From assembly GCA_964245885.1 (NCBI GenBank), contig CAXTOX010000005.1, positions 9,155 to 73,154 on the forward strand: a stretch of DNA of 64,000 nt. The letters are read 5' to 3'. The notes beneath the pieces were generated by a model. That model did not search any database. It was not told where the DNA came from and saw nothing but the letters and a program-made list of their open reading frames with translations. Positions 7,360 to 16,168 of the stretch are shown piece after piece. Within the stretch, counting starts at the first letter, position 1, and every line of letters begins with the position of its first letter. The stretch comes from CAHJWO01 sp964245885 (GTDB taxonomy: Bacteria; Verrucomicrobiota; Verrucomicrobiia; Chthoniobacterales; SZAS-18). Both the position numbers and the translations under genes were made by a program.

Positions 7360-8886
7360 GTGATCTTCAGTTCGCACATTTTCGTCTACTACTTCCTGCC
7401 TTTCACGCTGGCAGTGTACTATGCGCTGTACGCCTGGCGTCCGCAGCGCCAGCGGCTGCGCAACCTCTGGCTGGTGCTCACCGGCTACACCTTTTACGGC
7501 TGGGCCGGGCCGCGCTTCGTCATCTTGATGTTCGTCACCACGAACCTCGACTGGCTCATGAGCCTGGTCATCGCCCACGACGACTGGCGGTTCTGGCGAT
7601 TCGGGGAACAAGGATTCTTCCGAAAACCCGTCACCCTCTTGCCCAACACCCGCAAGTCGGGCGCGACCCGCTCGCGCGGACAGCACGCCGCCATCACGGT
7701 GTCGGTCGTGTCCAACCTCCTGGTGCTGGGGTTCTTCAAATACTTCAACCTCGGGGTGGACAGCTACAACGGGATCGTCGCGGGCCTCGGGTTCACCGCC
7801 GCGCAGTGGCACAACACACTCAACGTCATTCTGCCGCTGGGCATCTCGTTCTACACGTTCCAGGCGCTCAGCTACACCATCGACGTGTACCGCGGCGACG
7901 CCGAGGCGATGGCGAACTTCATCGACTTCTCGTGCTTCGTGTCAATGTTCCCGCACCTCGTCGCGGGGCCGATCCTCAAGTTTTCGTTCCTCGCCGACCA
8001 GTTGAAAAACCGCACGCTCACCAGCGACAAGTTCGCGCGCGGCGTGGCGTTCTTTTCTCTCGGCCTCGCCAAGAAAATCCTGCTCGCCAACCCCTGCGGC
8101 AAGATCGCCGACACCTGCTTCGACGCCGGCTCGCTCCACACGCTCGACGCCTGGTTTGGCGCGTTCGCGTATTCGTTCCAGATTTATTTCGATTTCAGCG
8201 GGTACTCGGACATGGCCATCGGCCTCGGGCTGATGCTCGGGTTCGTCTTCGCAAAAAACTTCGACTCGCCCTACCGCTCGGATTCCATCACGACGTTCTG
8301 GCAACGCTGGCACATCTCGCTCTCGACGTGGCTGCGCGAGTACCTCTACATCCCGCTCGGCGGCAACCGGCGCGGCGACCTCCTCACCTACCGCAACCTC
8401 ATCGTGACGATGCTGCTCGGCGGGCTGTGGCACGGGGCGTCGTGGAACTTCATGATCTGGGGCGGGCTGCACGGCGGGATGCTGGCGTTCGAGCGCCGGT
8501 TTTTCCGCCAGCCCGACAACACGATCCGCTACCCCGGCGCGCTGCCGCGCGTGGTGTGGGTGGGCGTGGTGTTCATCGTGGTGCTGCTCGGGTGGGTCTT
8601 CTTCCGCGCGACGGACCTGCCGCACGCGGGCGGGTATCTGGCGAGCATGTTCGGCGCGGGTCACCCGCAGCCGGGTGCGTCGCTGCTCGCGGGCCTGGTC
8701 TACCGGCCCTACTATCTCCTCTCCGTGGCGATTGCGGCCGTGGTGGTGTGGTTCGCGCCGCAGACCTGGGAATGGACGCAGCGGCTGACACTGCCCAAGG
8801 CGGCCACCTGCCTCGCGCTCGGCTGGCTGGCGCTCGTCATCCTGGCCACGCAGGAGTATAATCCGTTCATCTATTTCATCTTCTGA
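7360..8886 (+). CDS. MBOAT-family O-acyltransferase (AlgI-like)
   Basis: A polytopic membrane protein of 508 residues with the AlgI/DltB-type signature: TFWQRWHISLSTWLREY and then GGLWHGASWNF, whose His at about residue 358 is the family's catalytic histidine, with a second His near 371. Length fits AlgI (about 500). The start is a GTG at 7360 with a purine-rich AAAGAG upstream; it gives an N-terminus (MIFSSHIFVYYF) typical of the family. It overlaps the next gene by one base (TGATG), so the two are probably translationally coupled. Known role of the family: moving acyl groups across the inner membrane to a periplasmic acceptor or transferase. Confidence 0.92.
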   Translation: MIFSSHIFVYYFLPFTLAVYYALYAWRPQRQRLRNLWLVLTGYTFYGWAGPRFVILMFVTTNLDWLMSLVIAHDDWRFWRFGEQGFFRKPVTLLPNTRKSGATRSRGQHAAITVSVVSNLLVLGFFKYFNLGVDSYNGIVAGLGFTAAQWHNTLNVILPLGISFYTFQALSYTIDVYRGDAEAMANFIDFSCFVSMFPHLVAGPILKFSFLADQLKNRTLTSDKFARGVAFFSLGLAKKILLANPCGKIADTCFDAGSLHTLDAWFGAFAYSFQIYFDFSGYSDMAIGLGLMLGFVFAKNFDSPYRSDSITTFWQRWHISLSTWLREYLYIPLGGNRRGDLLTYRNLIVTMLLGGLWHGASWNFMIWGGLHGGMLAFERRFFRQPDNTIRYPGALPRVVWVGVVFIVVLLGWVFFRATDLPHAGGYLASMFGAGHPQPGASLLAGLVYRPYYLLSVAIAAVVVWFAPQTWEWTQRLTLPKAATCLALGWLALVILATQEYNPFIYFIF

Positions 8887-10661
8887 TGGCCGATCCCGTT
8901 CCAGAGCCAGACCCCGGGCGGCCGCGCGAACCGAAGCATTCGCTGCCGCGCTACGACGAACCGCCGTTGCGCGAGCGCCGGAACCGCCAACTCGACCGCG
9001 AAGAAGTCGCCGAGCGCGACCTCAAGGGCACGGTGCTTTCCCCCGGCGCGAAGGGGCTTCTCATCGCGGTGTTTCTGCTGACGATCACCGTGCCTTCCAT
9101 CCTCCAGTTCGCCGCCGAACTGCACGCGGGCCGGGGGCTGCCGTCCTTCGATGTCGTCCGCACGCTGCCCAAGTGGGAAAAAATCCGCGCGGCGCGTCAT
9201 CCGGCCGACTTCTGGAACCTCGCGCCGCAGGCCGACGACATCAAGGATTTCGAGAAGGGCATGGAGAAGGGTTCCATTATTTCGCGGTGGCTGCTGCCGC
9301 ACGTGCAGGACGTGCTCACCGGCGCGCTCGGCGCGGGCAACGAACAGGCGTACCCCGGCCGGCCCGGCTGGCTGTTCTACCGGCCGGACGTGGAATACGC
9401 CATCGGCCCGCCGTTCCTCGATCCCAACCAGATCGCCAAGCGCAGCCAGAACAGCAAAATCCACGCGGCCCCGATCCCGGCGATTGTGGACTTCCGCGAC
9501 CAGCTCAAGGCGCGCGGAATCGATCTGGTGATCCTCCCCGTGCCGGTCAAGCCCGTGATCGACGGCGAGATGCTGTCGGCGAATGCCAAGGCAGGTGAGG
9601 CGTTGCAGAACCCGTCGTTCTCGGAATTTGCGCAGCGGCTGGACAAGGCAGGCGTGAGGATTTTCGATCCCACTTGGCAGTTGATGCAGCTCAAGGTGCA
9701 AGAGCTTGACCGCAACGGGAACGGGTCGTCGCTTTATTTACAAACGGACACCCACTGGCGGCCCGAGACCATGGAGTTCGTCGCCGATCACCTGGCAAGG
9801 TTCCTCAGTCTCTCCGGCGGGTCGGGTGAAAACAATCTGCTAGCGGCGAGAAACATCTCCGCCCTGGGCGACACCGCGCTCATGCTCAAGCTGCCCGCCG
9901 ACCAGACCGTCTACCAACCCCAGAGCGTAACAATACACCAAGTCAACATCGGCAACGCTCCCTGGCGCGCCACGCCCACCGCCGACACGCTGCTGCTCGG
10001 CGATAGTTTTTCCAACATCTTCTCGCTCGAAGGCATGGGCTGGGGCGAGTCCGCCGGGTTCGCCGAACACCTCAGCCGCGCGCTGGGCAAACCCATCGAC
10101 GTCATCCTGCGCAACAGCGACGCGTCCTTCGCCACGCGCGAAATCCTCTCGCGCGAACTCGCCCGCGGCCACGACCGGCTCGCGGGCAAGAAACTCGTCA
10201 TCTGGGAACTCGCCTCGCGCGAGCTGTCCAGTGGCAACTGGAAGCTCATCCCCATGAAACTCGGCCAGCCGCCGGAATCGCATTTCTTCAGTCCCAAGGC
10301 CGGGGACGATTACTTGATGACCGGCACCGTGCAAAGCGTTTCGTCGGTGCCGCTGCCCGGCAGCGTGCCCTACAAAGATCACATCCTCACGGCTCATCTC
10401 GTCGATCTCGCCTCCACCGGGACGAGCGAGAGTGCGGGCAAGAAAGCTGGGGGCGGTTCGCTCCAGGCGCTCGTCTACCTGTGGAGCATGCGCGACAACG
10501 TGTGGACGCCGGCGGCGAGGTTGCGCACGGGCGATCAGGTGACCGTGCGCCTGCGCGCGTGGTCGGACGTTTCGGCCGAGTACGAAAAGATCAACCGCAG
10601 CGAACCCGACGACACCGCCTTGCAATTGGAGGAACCGGTGTGGGGCGAGTTGGAGAAATGA
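8886..10661 (+). CDS. AlgX/AlgJ-like SGNH acetyltransferase with N-terminal anchor and C-terminal domain
   Basis: A 591-residue protein. A charged cytosolic N-terminus of about 55 residues is followed by one membrane helix (LLIAVFLLTITV), so the catalytic part faces the periplasm. TDTHW and LLLGDSFSN are the AlgX/AlgJ catalytic motifs, spaced as in that family. The last ~100 residues, starting near SVPYKDHILTAHLVDL, form an added domain resembling the C-terminus of SGNH-1 (371-1663). The start ATG overlaps the stop of the MBOAT gene (TGATG). The pair is the core of an exopolysaccharide O-acetylation machine; the acceptor polymer is unknown because no synthase is in the window. Confidence 0.88.
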   Translation: MADPVPEPDPGRPREPKHSLPRYDEPPLRERRNRQLDREEVAERDLKGTVLSPGAKGLLIAVFLLTITVPSILQFAAELHAGRGLPSFDVVRTLPKWEKIRAARHPADFWNLAPQADDIKDFEKGMEKGSIISRWLLPHVQDVLTGALGAGNEQAYPGRPGWLFYRPDVEYAIGPPFLDPNQIAKRSQNSKIHAAPIPAIVDFRDQLKARGIDLVILPVPVKPVIDGEMLSANAKAGEALQNPSFSEFAQRLDKAGVRIFDPTWQLMQLKVQELDRNGNGSSLYLQTDTHWRPETMEFVADHLARFLSLSGGSGENNLLAARNISALGDTALMLKLPADQTVYQPQSVTIHQVNIGNAPWRATPTADTLLLGDSFSNIFSLEGMGWGESAGFAEHLSRALGKPIDVILRNSDASFATREILSRELARGHDRLAGKKLVIWELASRELSSGNWKLIPMKLGQPPESHFFSPKAGDDYLMTGTVQSVSSVPLPGSVPYKDHILTAHLVDLASTGTSESAGKKAGGGSLQALVYLWSMRDNVWTPAARLRTGDQVTVRLRAWSDVSAEYEKINRSEPDDTALQLEEPVWGELEK

Positions 10662-10868
10662 GCCGCCCTCGAAATGGAAGCCAGTCGGCGACTCGGCCTG
10701 GAAACGGAGTTCCACGTTCACACACGCGGCACCGGCCGGAACTGGAACACCGTCTTGAAACTCGCGGTCATGGCCAGAGGGTGATTTCTGGACAGGCCGC
10801 TTCGCGGCGGGACACGCGCGCGTCCTTTGCCATCGCCGCGCCGCCATGCGAAGGTGGGAATCCGCCTC

Positions 10869-12257
10869 ATGCCGCCGTCCACCCGCCACGTCTATCTCCA
10901 GGAGGTCCGCGCGACCCTCGCACTGGCCATTCCCATGACCACGGGGCAGGTGGGGCAGATGCTCCTGGGATTCTCGGACAGCCTCATGATCGGCCGCGTC
11001 GGCGTCGTGCCGCTGGCGGCGTGCGCGTTCGCCAACAACGTCCTGAACCCCCTCTTCGTCACCGGCATCGGCCTGGTGGCGGGCGTGTCCATCCTCGCCG
11101 CGCAGGCACACGGCGCGCACCGCCCGCACGAAGCCGGCGAAACCCTCCGCCACGGGCTTGCCATCAGCCTCGCCACCGGCTTGGCGCTCGTCGCCGCGGT
11201 GTTCGCCGCCTGGCCGTTCCTGCCTTTGCTCCACCCGCCGCCGGAGGTGCTCGCGCAGTCGCGTCCGTTTCTCGTGATCGTCGGCTGGTCGCTCGTGCCC
11301 GCGCTGGCGTGGCAATGCCTCAAGCAGTATTGCGAGGCGTTGTCCCACCCGCTGCTGCCCACGCTGGCGATGCTCGGGACCGTCGCGCTCAACGTCTTCC
11401 TGAGCTGGGTGCTCATCTACGGTCATCTCGGTTCGCCCGCGATGGGGTTGGTCGGCGCGGCCTGGGCCACGCTGACGGCCCGGGTGGTCCTGCTGATTTT
11501 CACGTTCGCTCTGGTGCTGCGCTCGCCGCGCTTCCGCGAAGCCCTGCCTCCACGCTGGGCAGCGGCGCTGTCGTGGGACCAACTGCGCCGGCAACTCGCC
11601 GTCGGACTGCCGGTGGCCGTGCAACTGTTCTGCGAGGTCGCCTTTTTTGCCTTTGTGCTGGTGATGATGGGCTGGCTCGGCACCGTGCCGCTGGCGGCGC
11701 ACCAAGTGGCCATCACCTACGCGGCGTTGACGTTCATGGTGCCGCTGGGTGTGTCGATGGCCGTCAGCGTGCGCGTTGGCCAGGCGGTCGGGGCGGGCGA
11801 AGGTCGGCGCGTACGCATGATCGGGCTGAGCGGCATCGGGCTGGCGGTGGCGTTCATGACGGCGACGGCGACGATGTTCCTGCTCGCGGGCACGCAACTG
11901 GCCGGGCTCGCCGTGCCGGACGCACCGACCGCCGCGCTGGCGGCGCAGTTGCTCGTCGTCGCGGGGGTGTTCCAGATCTTCGACGGCGCGCAGGTCGCCA
12001 GCATGGGTGCCTTGCGCGGGTTGACCGACGTGCGCGTGCCCACGGCCGTCGCGTTTACTTCCTATTGGCTGGTCGCACTGCCGACCTGCTACGTGGTGGG
12101 CATCGCGCGGCACGGCGGCCCGCGCGGGCTGTGGTGGGGTGTCACACTCGGGCTGGCGGTGGCGGCGGCGGGCCTGCTGATCCGGTTTCTGCACCGGACG
12201 CGGCCGGTTCGGTTGGAGCGGCCACACGCGGCCGTTCTACCTCAAGTTGCATCTTGA
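10869..12257 (+). CDS. MATE-family multidrug/toxin exporter
   Basis: A 462-residue protein with about 12 hydrophobic helices in two halves. The first helix reads AIPMTTGQVGQMLLGFSDSLMIGRVG, the usual MATE/NorM start. Family members use Na+ or H+ gradients to expel cationic compounds. The ATG at 10869 is preferred because it follows a GGTGGG motif and leaves a normal short N-terminus; an upstream ATG at 10827 would add 14 basic residues. The 207 nt before it contain GC-rich inverted stretches but no gene. Nothing points to its substrate. Confidence 0.9.
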   Translation: MPPSTRHVYLQEVRATLALAIPMTTGQVGQMLLGFSDSLMIGRVGVVPLAACAFANNVLNPLFVTGIGLVAGVSILAAQAHGAHRPHEAGETLRHGLAISLATGLALVAAVFAAWPFLPLLHPPPEVLAQSRPFLVIVGWSLVPALAWQCLKQYCEALSHPLLPTLAMLGTVALNVFLSWVLIYGHLGSPAMGLVGAAWATLTARVVLLIFTFALVLRSPRFREALPPRWAAALSWDQLRRQLAVGLPVAVQLFCEVAFFAFVLVMMGWLGTVPLAAHQVAITYAALTFMVPLGVSMAVSVRVGQAVGAGEGRRVRMIGLSGIGLAVAFMTATATMFLLAGTQLAGLAVPDAPTAALAAQLLVVAGVFQIFDGAQVASMGALRGLTDVRVPTAVAFTSYWLVALPTCYVVGIARHGGPRGLWWGVTLGLAVAAAGLLIRFLHRTRPVRLERPHAAVLPQVAS

Positions 12258-12354
12258 TCCCTTCGGGGGTTCCCCCGCCATCCCGGGCCGACACCAGCAC
12301 GGTGGGAGCGTCGGACAAGGCGGGCGGTTCGTGTTTTGGCACGGAAGTCGTATA

Positions 12355-14982
12355 ATGGCGTTCGTCGCCATGCCGTCTTCCGTCGTCGTTGATCCCCTGC
12401 CCGCCGTCGCGTGCGTGCCCGAACTGCTCGCCCCGGCGGGCAACTGGGAATGCGCCCGTGCGGCGGTGGAAAACGGCGCGGACGCGGTCTACTTCGGCCT
12501 GAGCCGCTTCAACGCGCGGATGCGCGCGGACAACTTCACCGAAGCCGATCTGCCGGCTTTGATGGAGTTCCTGCACCGGCGCGGGGTGCGCGGGTACGTG
12601 ACGTTCAACACGCTCGTCTTCCCCGACGAACTGATCGAAGCGGAGGATTACCTGCGCGCGATCATCGCCGCCGGAGTGGATGCGGCCATCGTGCAGGACG
12701 TGGGCATTTGCCGGTTGATCCGGCGGCTGTCGCCCGATTTTCCGATCCATGCGTCCACGCAGATGACCGTCACCAGCGTGGCGGGCGCGGAGTTCGTGCG
12801 CGATTTGGGATGCCAACTCGTGGTGCTGGCGCGAGAGTGTTCGATCCAGGAAATCGCCGCGATTCGCGCGGCGCTCGACGATGCGGGCGCGTCGCTGCCG
12901 CTGGAGGTGTTCGTCCACGGGGCGTTGTGCGTCGCGTACTCGGGCCAGTGCCTGACCAGCGAGGCGCTCGGGGGGCGTTCGGCCAACCGCGGCGAGTGCG
13001 CGCAGGCGTGCCGGATGCCCTACGATCTCCTCGCCGACAACGAACCCGTGCCATTGGGCGACCGGCGTTACCTGCTCAGCCCGCAGGACCTCGCCGGACT
13101 CGGCGCGGTCGCGGACCTCGCCAGCGCCGGGGTTTCCTCGCTGAAGATCGAGGGGCGGCTCAAGGCTCCCGAGTACGTCGCGGGCATCACGCGGGTCTAC
13201 CGTGCCGCGCTCGACCGGCTGGAAGAAAATGCAGAATGCAAAATGCAGAATGCAAAAGTCCAGAAGGCAGAGGAACCAACGGCGACAGACGGGATGGCTG
13301 CCGCGGACCGATACGAATTGGAGATGAGTTTTTCGCGCGGGCTGCACACCGGCTGGCTGCGCGGCATCGACAACCAGCAACTCGTCCACGCGCGCTTCGG
13401 CAAGAAACGCGGCGTCTATCTCGGCCGCGTGCGGCGGGTGCGCGGGGACCGGGTGTTCGTCGACCTGGAAGCGCCGCTCAAGGCGGGCGACGGCGTGGTG
13501 TTCGACGCCGGCCAGCCCGACGCTCCGGAACAGGGCGGACGCGTCTACACGGCGGCGTCGGCCGGCGCGGACGGGACGATGCTGACGTTTGCGCGTAGCG
13601 CGGGCGGGATCGACCTCGCCCGGGTGAAACCCGGCGAGCGGGTCTGGAAAACCAGCGACCCGGAACTGGACCGCCGGCTGCGCCAGACGTTCGCGGGCGA
13701 CGTGCCGCGTTTCCAGCGGCCGGTGGACTTCGAGGTCCATGGGCATGTGGGAGGGCCGTTGACGCTGATCGCACGCGACGGCGCGGGGCACGTGGCGCAA
13801 CGGGATTCCACCATCCCACTGGCGGTCGCCGACCAGCAGCCGCTCACCGACGAACGGCTCACCGCACAACTCGGCCGGCTCGGCGGCAGCCCGTTCCGGC
13901 TCGGCTCGATCTGCAACCGGCTGGAAGGAAGCGCGATCCTGCCCGTGAGTGAACTCAACCGCCTGCGCCGCGAGGTCGTGGCTGAATTGGAGGAGTTACG
14001 CGCGCGGCCGCGACGCTGGAAATGGGGTGAGCAATCCGCGCGCGTACCAGTTCCAGCCACGGGAGGGAAGACCGGCGCGGCGGAACTCATCGTCCTCGTG
14101 CGTTCGTTGGCGCAACTCGACGCAGCGTTGTCAGCGGGGACGCAGACGGTGTATTGCGATTTCGAGGACCCGAAGAGCTACCGCGAGGCGGTGCGGCGGT
14201 TCCGGGATTTTCGCGCGCCCGGCACGCGCACGATCCGGGTAGCCCCGCCGCGGGTCTTCAAAACCGGCGAGGAGTGGATTCTCAAGCAGGTGCGTTCGTC
14301 GGAAGCGGACGGCTACCTCGTGCGCAACTACGACCACCTGCGCTTCTTTGCGGGGGCCGGCAGCCTGGTGGGAGATTTCTCGCTCAACGTCGCCAACCGG
14401 CTGACGGCGGAGTATTTCCACGAGCGGTATACGCTGAAGCGGCTGACGGCCTCCTACGATCTGAACGCGGCGCAGTTGGAGTCGCTGCTGGGTTCCGCGC
14501 CGCCGGAGTGGTTCGAGGTGACGATCCACCAGCACATGCCGATGTTTCACATGGAGCATTGCGTGTTCTGCGCGTTTCTCTCCGAGGGCACCGATTACCG
14601 CAACTGCGGCCGGCCCTGCGACAAAAAGGAAGTGCGCCTGCGCGACCGCGTTGGCCTGGAACACCCGCTCAAGGCCGACGCCGGCTGCCGCAACACGGTG
14701 TTCAACGCGCGCGCGCAGACCGGCGCGGAATCGGTCGAACGACTGCGGGCGTTGGGGGCGCGGCATTTCCGGGTGGAGTTTGTCAACGAAACGGCCGAGG
14801 CGGTGGCGCGGACCCTGGAACGTTACGGGGCGCTGCTGCGCGGGGAGATCACGGGCGGGCAGTTGTGGCGGGAGTTGAAGTTGCACAACCAACTCGGCGT
14901 CACGCGCGGGCAGATGGAACGCGAGGAAACGCGCAAGGTTTTCCCCGGCACGGCGCATGGTCTGCGTTCAGTCAAAGCCTGA
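12355..14982 (+). CDS. U32 peptidase-family protein (RlhA/TrhP-like RNA hydroxylation family)
   Basis: A long (875-residue) U32 protein. The N-terminal U32 domain starts with PELLAPAGNWECARAAVENG. Its Cys cluster spans about residues 195-222 (CVAYSGQC...GECAQAC), the site family members use for an iron-sulfur cluster. SSLKIEGRLKAPEYV marks the end of the U32 core. A DUF3656-like part follows, then a second Cys-rich segment (HCVFC, NCGRPCD). Characterised relatives (RlhA, TrhP) hydroxylate cytidine or uridine in rRNA or tRNA; this is not a true protease. Residues ~291-307 are encoded by an inserted intergenic-type repeat. ATG 12355 or 12370 could start. Confidence 0.82.
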   Translation: MAFVAMPSSVVVDPLPAVACVPELLAPAGNWECARAAVENGADAVYFGLSRFNARMRADNFTEADLPALMEFLHRRGVRGYVTFNTLVFPDELIEAEDYLRAIIAAGVDAAIVQDVGICRLIRRLSPDFPIHASTQMTVTSVAGAEFVRDLGCQLVVLARECSIQEIAAIRAALDDAGASLPLEVFVHGALCVAYSGQCLTSEALGGRSANRGECAQACRMPYDLLADNEPVPLGDRRYLLSPQDLAGLGAVADLASAGVSSLKIEGRLKAPEYVAGITRVYRAALDRLEENAECKMQNAKVQKAEEPTATDGMAAADRYELEMSFSRGLHTGWLRGIDNQQLVHARFGKKRGVYLGRVRRVRGDRVFVDLEAPLKAGDGVVFDAGQPDAPEQGGRVYTAASAGADGTMLTFARSAGGIDLARVKPGERVWKTSDPELDRRLRQTFAGDVPRFQRPVDFEVHGHVGGPLTLIARDGAGHVAQRDSTIPLAVADQQPLTDERLTAQLGRLGGSPFRLGSICNRLEGSAILPVSELNRLRREVVAELEELRARPRRWKWGEQSARVPVPATGGKTGAAELIVLVRSLAQLDAALSAGTQTVYCDFEDPKSYREAVRRFRDFRAPGTRTIRVAPPRVFKTGEEWILKQVRSSEADGYLVRNYDHLRFFAGAGSLVGDFSLNVANRLTAEYFHERYTLKRLTASYDLNAAQLESLLGSAPPEWFEVTIHQHMPMFHMEHCVFCAFLSEGTDYRNCGRPCDKKEVRLRDRVGLEHPLKADAGCRNTVFNARAQTGAESVERLRALGARHFRVEFVNETAEAVARTLERYGALLRGEITGGQLWRELKLHNQLGVTRGQMEREETRKVFPGTAHGLRSVKA
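13227..13273. repeat. Heptanucleotide repeat inserted in frame in the U32 gene
   Basis: Tandem units of the ATGCAGA/ATGCAAA type. They match the arms of the intergenic palindromes at 23096-23255 and 25001-25100. Here they lie in coding sequence and read ENAECKMQNAKVQKAEEP, a charged linker between the U32 core and the following domain. No stop is created in this frame. Confidence 0.85.
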
Positions 14983-15003
14983 TCTTGTCCACAGATTCCG
15001 GGC

Positions 15004-15636
15004 ATGCTGATCGCGTTCCACAAACCCTACGGCGTGTTGTCGCAGTTCACGCCGGAAGCGGGTTCGGCGTGGCGGACGCTGGCGGGATTCGGGTTCCCGA
15101 AGGCAGTGTACCCCATCGGACGATTGGACGCGGATTCGGAGGGCTTGTTGCTGCTCAGCGACGAGGCGGCACTCAACGCCCGTTTGCTGCGGCCGGAGCA
15201 CGCCCACGCGCGGGAATACTGGACGCAGGTCGAACGCGTGCCGAGCGACGACGCGCTCCAAACGCTGGAGCGGGGCGTCGTCGTGCAGGGGTACCGCACG
15301 CTGCCCTGCCGTGCCCGCCGGCTCGATCCGCCGCCGGACGTGCCGCCGCGCGACCCGCCCATCCGCGTGCGCAAAAACGTGCCGGACTGCTGGGTCGCAC
15401 TCGAATTAACCGAAGGCAAAAACCGTCAGGTGCGCCGCATGACCGCCGCCGTGGGACACCCGACGCTGCGGTTGATCCGGGTCCGGGTCGGGGTGCTCGG
15501 GTTGGGCGACCTGCGTGCGGGCCAATGGCGCACTTTGGCAACGGAGGAACGACAGCACGTTTTCGCCGCGCAGACAGCATTCCCTTCTGGACGAGGCGCA
15601 ACGACGGGAGTTGCCCGGCACCGTCGAATCCGTTAG
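15004..15636 (+). CDS. RsuA/RluE-family pseudouridine synthase
   Basis: A 210-residue protein beginning LIAFHKPYGVLSQF. GRLDADSEGLLLL carries the catalytic Asp (about residue 42), and EGKNRQVRRM is the second conserved block. It has no N-terminal S4 domain, which fits the short RluE-type (E. coli 23S rRNA position 2457) rather than RsuA/RluB. The last ~25 residues are Arg/Thr-rich and not conserved-looking. It lies 21 nt after the U32 gene in the same direction, so two RNA-modification genes may be co-transcribed. Confidence 0.88.
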   Translation: MLIAFHKPYGVLSQFTPEAGSAWRTLAGFGFPKAVYPIGRLDADSEGLLLLSDEAALNARLLRPEHAHAREYWTQVERVPSDDALQTLERGVVVQGYRTLPCRARRLDPPPDVPPRDPPIRVRKNVPDCWVALELTEGKNRQVRRMTAAVGHPTLRLIRVRVGVLGLGDLRAGQWRTLATEERQHVFAAQTAFPSGRGATTGVARHRRIR

Positions 15637-15646
15637 CAATGGAGCC

Positions 15647-15861
15647 ATGAACATTGAATTTGCAGACCTGTTCAAACTTGGCCGGGCCGAACGCCTCCAA
15701 TTGGTCGAGGACCTCTGGGACAGCATCGTCGAAGAAGAAGCATCGCTGCTGGCCTCCGACGAAAAAAGGCTGAACTTCGCCGTCGCAAAGAGCGTTTTCT
15801 ACAGCACCCGACATCGGGCCGGACGTGGGAGCAAGTCAAGGAACGGGCACGCGCAGCATGA
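15647..15861 (+). pseudogene. Antitoxin of the addiction-module component family, frameshifted
   Basis: The N-terminus (FKLGRAERLQLVEDLWDSI) is the signature of the 'addiction module component' antitoxins (PF09720-type). After about residue 46 the reading frame leaves the family pattern. One base shifted, the DNA reads LQHPTSGRTWEQVKERARAA and stops at 15859-15861, which is the expected C-terminus. One missing base near the TTTT run at about 15790 explains the break. In that frame the stop overlaps the toxin ATG (ATGA), as is usual for such pairs. Read without correction it would encode 72 residues ending at 15865. It could be a sequencing error, but the toxin is also damaged. Confidence 0.78.
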
Positions 15862-16165
15862 TTGAACGCGTCACGTTCACGCCTGAATCCGACGAGGATG
15901 TGGCGGCAGCGTACCAATGGTACGAGAGTCGTGAACCGGGTTTAGGCGAGGATCTCCTGCGGTGCTTGGAAGCCGACGTGCTCACCATCAGACGGCATCC
16001 ACTACTCTCACGGTTGCCGTCGAAGAGTTCCGCCACGCTCTGGTTCGCCGCTTTCCTTACGAGGTGTTTCACGAGGCCACTGCCGATGCGCTTTTTGTGT
16101 ATGCCGTCTTCCACTGTTCCTAGGATCCATCGAAGTGGCGCGAACGCCTCGGGTTCGACCAGTAG
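15858..16165 (+). pseudogene. RelE/ParE-family toxin, frameshifted and with an internal stop
   Basis: From the ATG at 15858 the start (MIERVTFTPESDEDVAAAY, QWYE, LLRCLEADV) is that of a ParE/RelE toxin. Near 16005-16015 the frame breaks. In another frame it continues VEEFRHALVRRFPYEVFHE then ADALFVYAVFHCS, followed by a TAG at 16121-16123 and then DPSKWRERLGFDQ with a natural stop at 16163-16165. The family end (VfHcxRdPxxWrxR) shows that the internal TAG replaces the usual Arg. Two separate lesions plus the antitoxin frameshift make decay more likely than error. Confidence 0.8.
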
Positions 16166-16168
16166 GAC

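Noticed and set aside
9840..12227. 795-residue minus-strand open frame opposite the AlgX-like and MATE genes
   Set aside because: His/Arg/Gln-rich shadow composition; the plus strand carries clear catalytic motifs.
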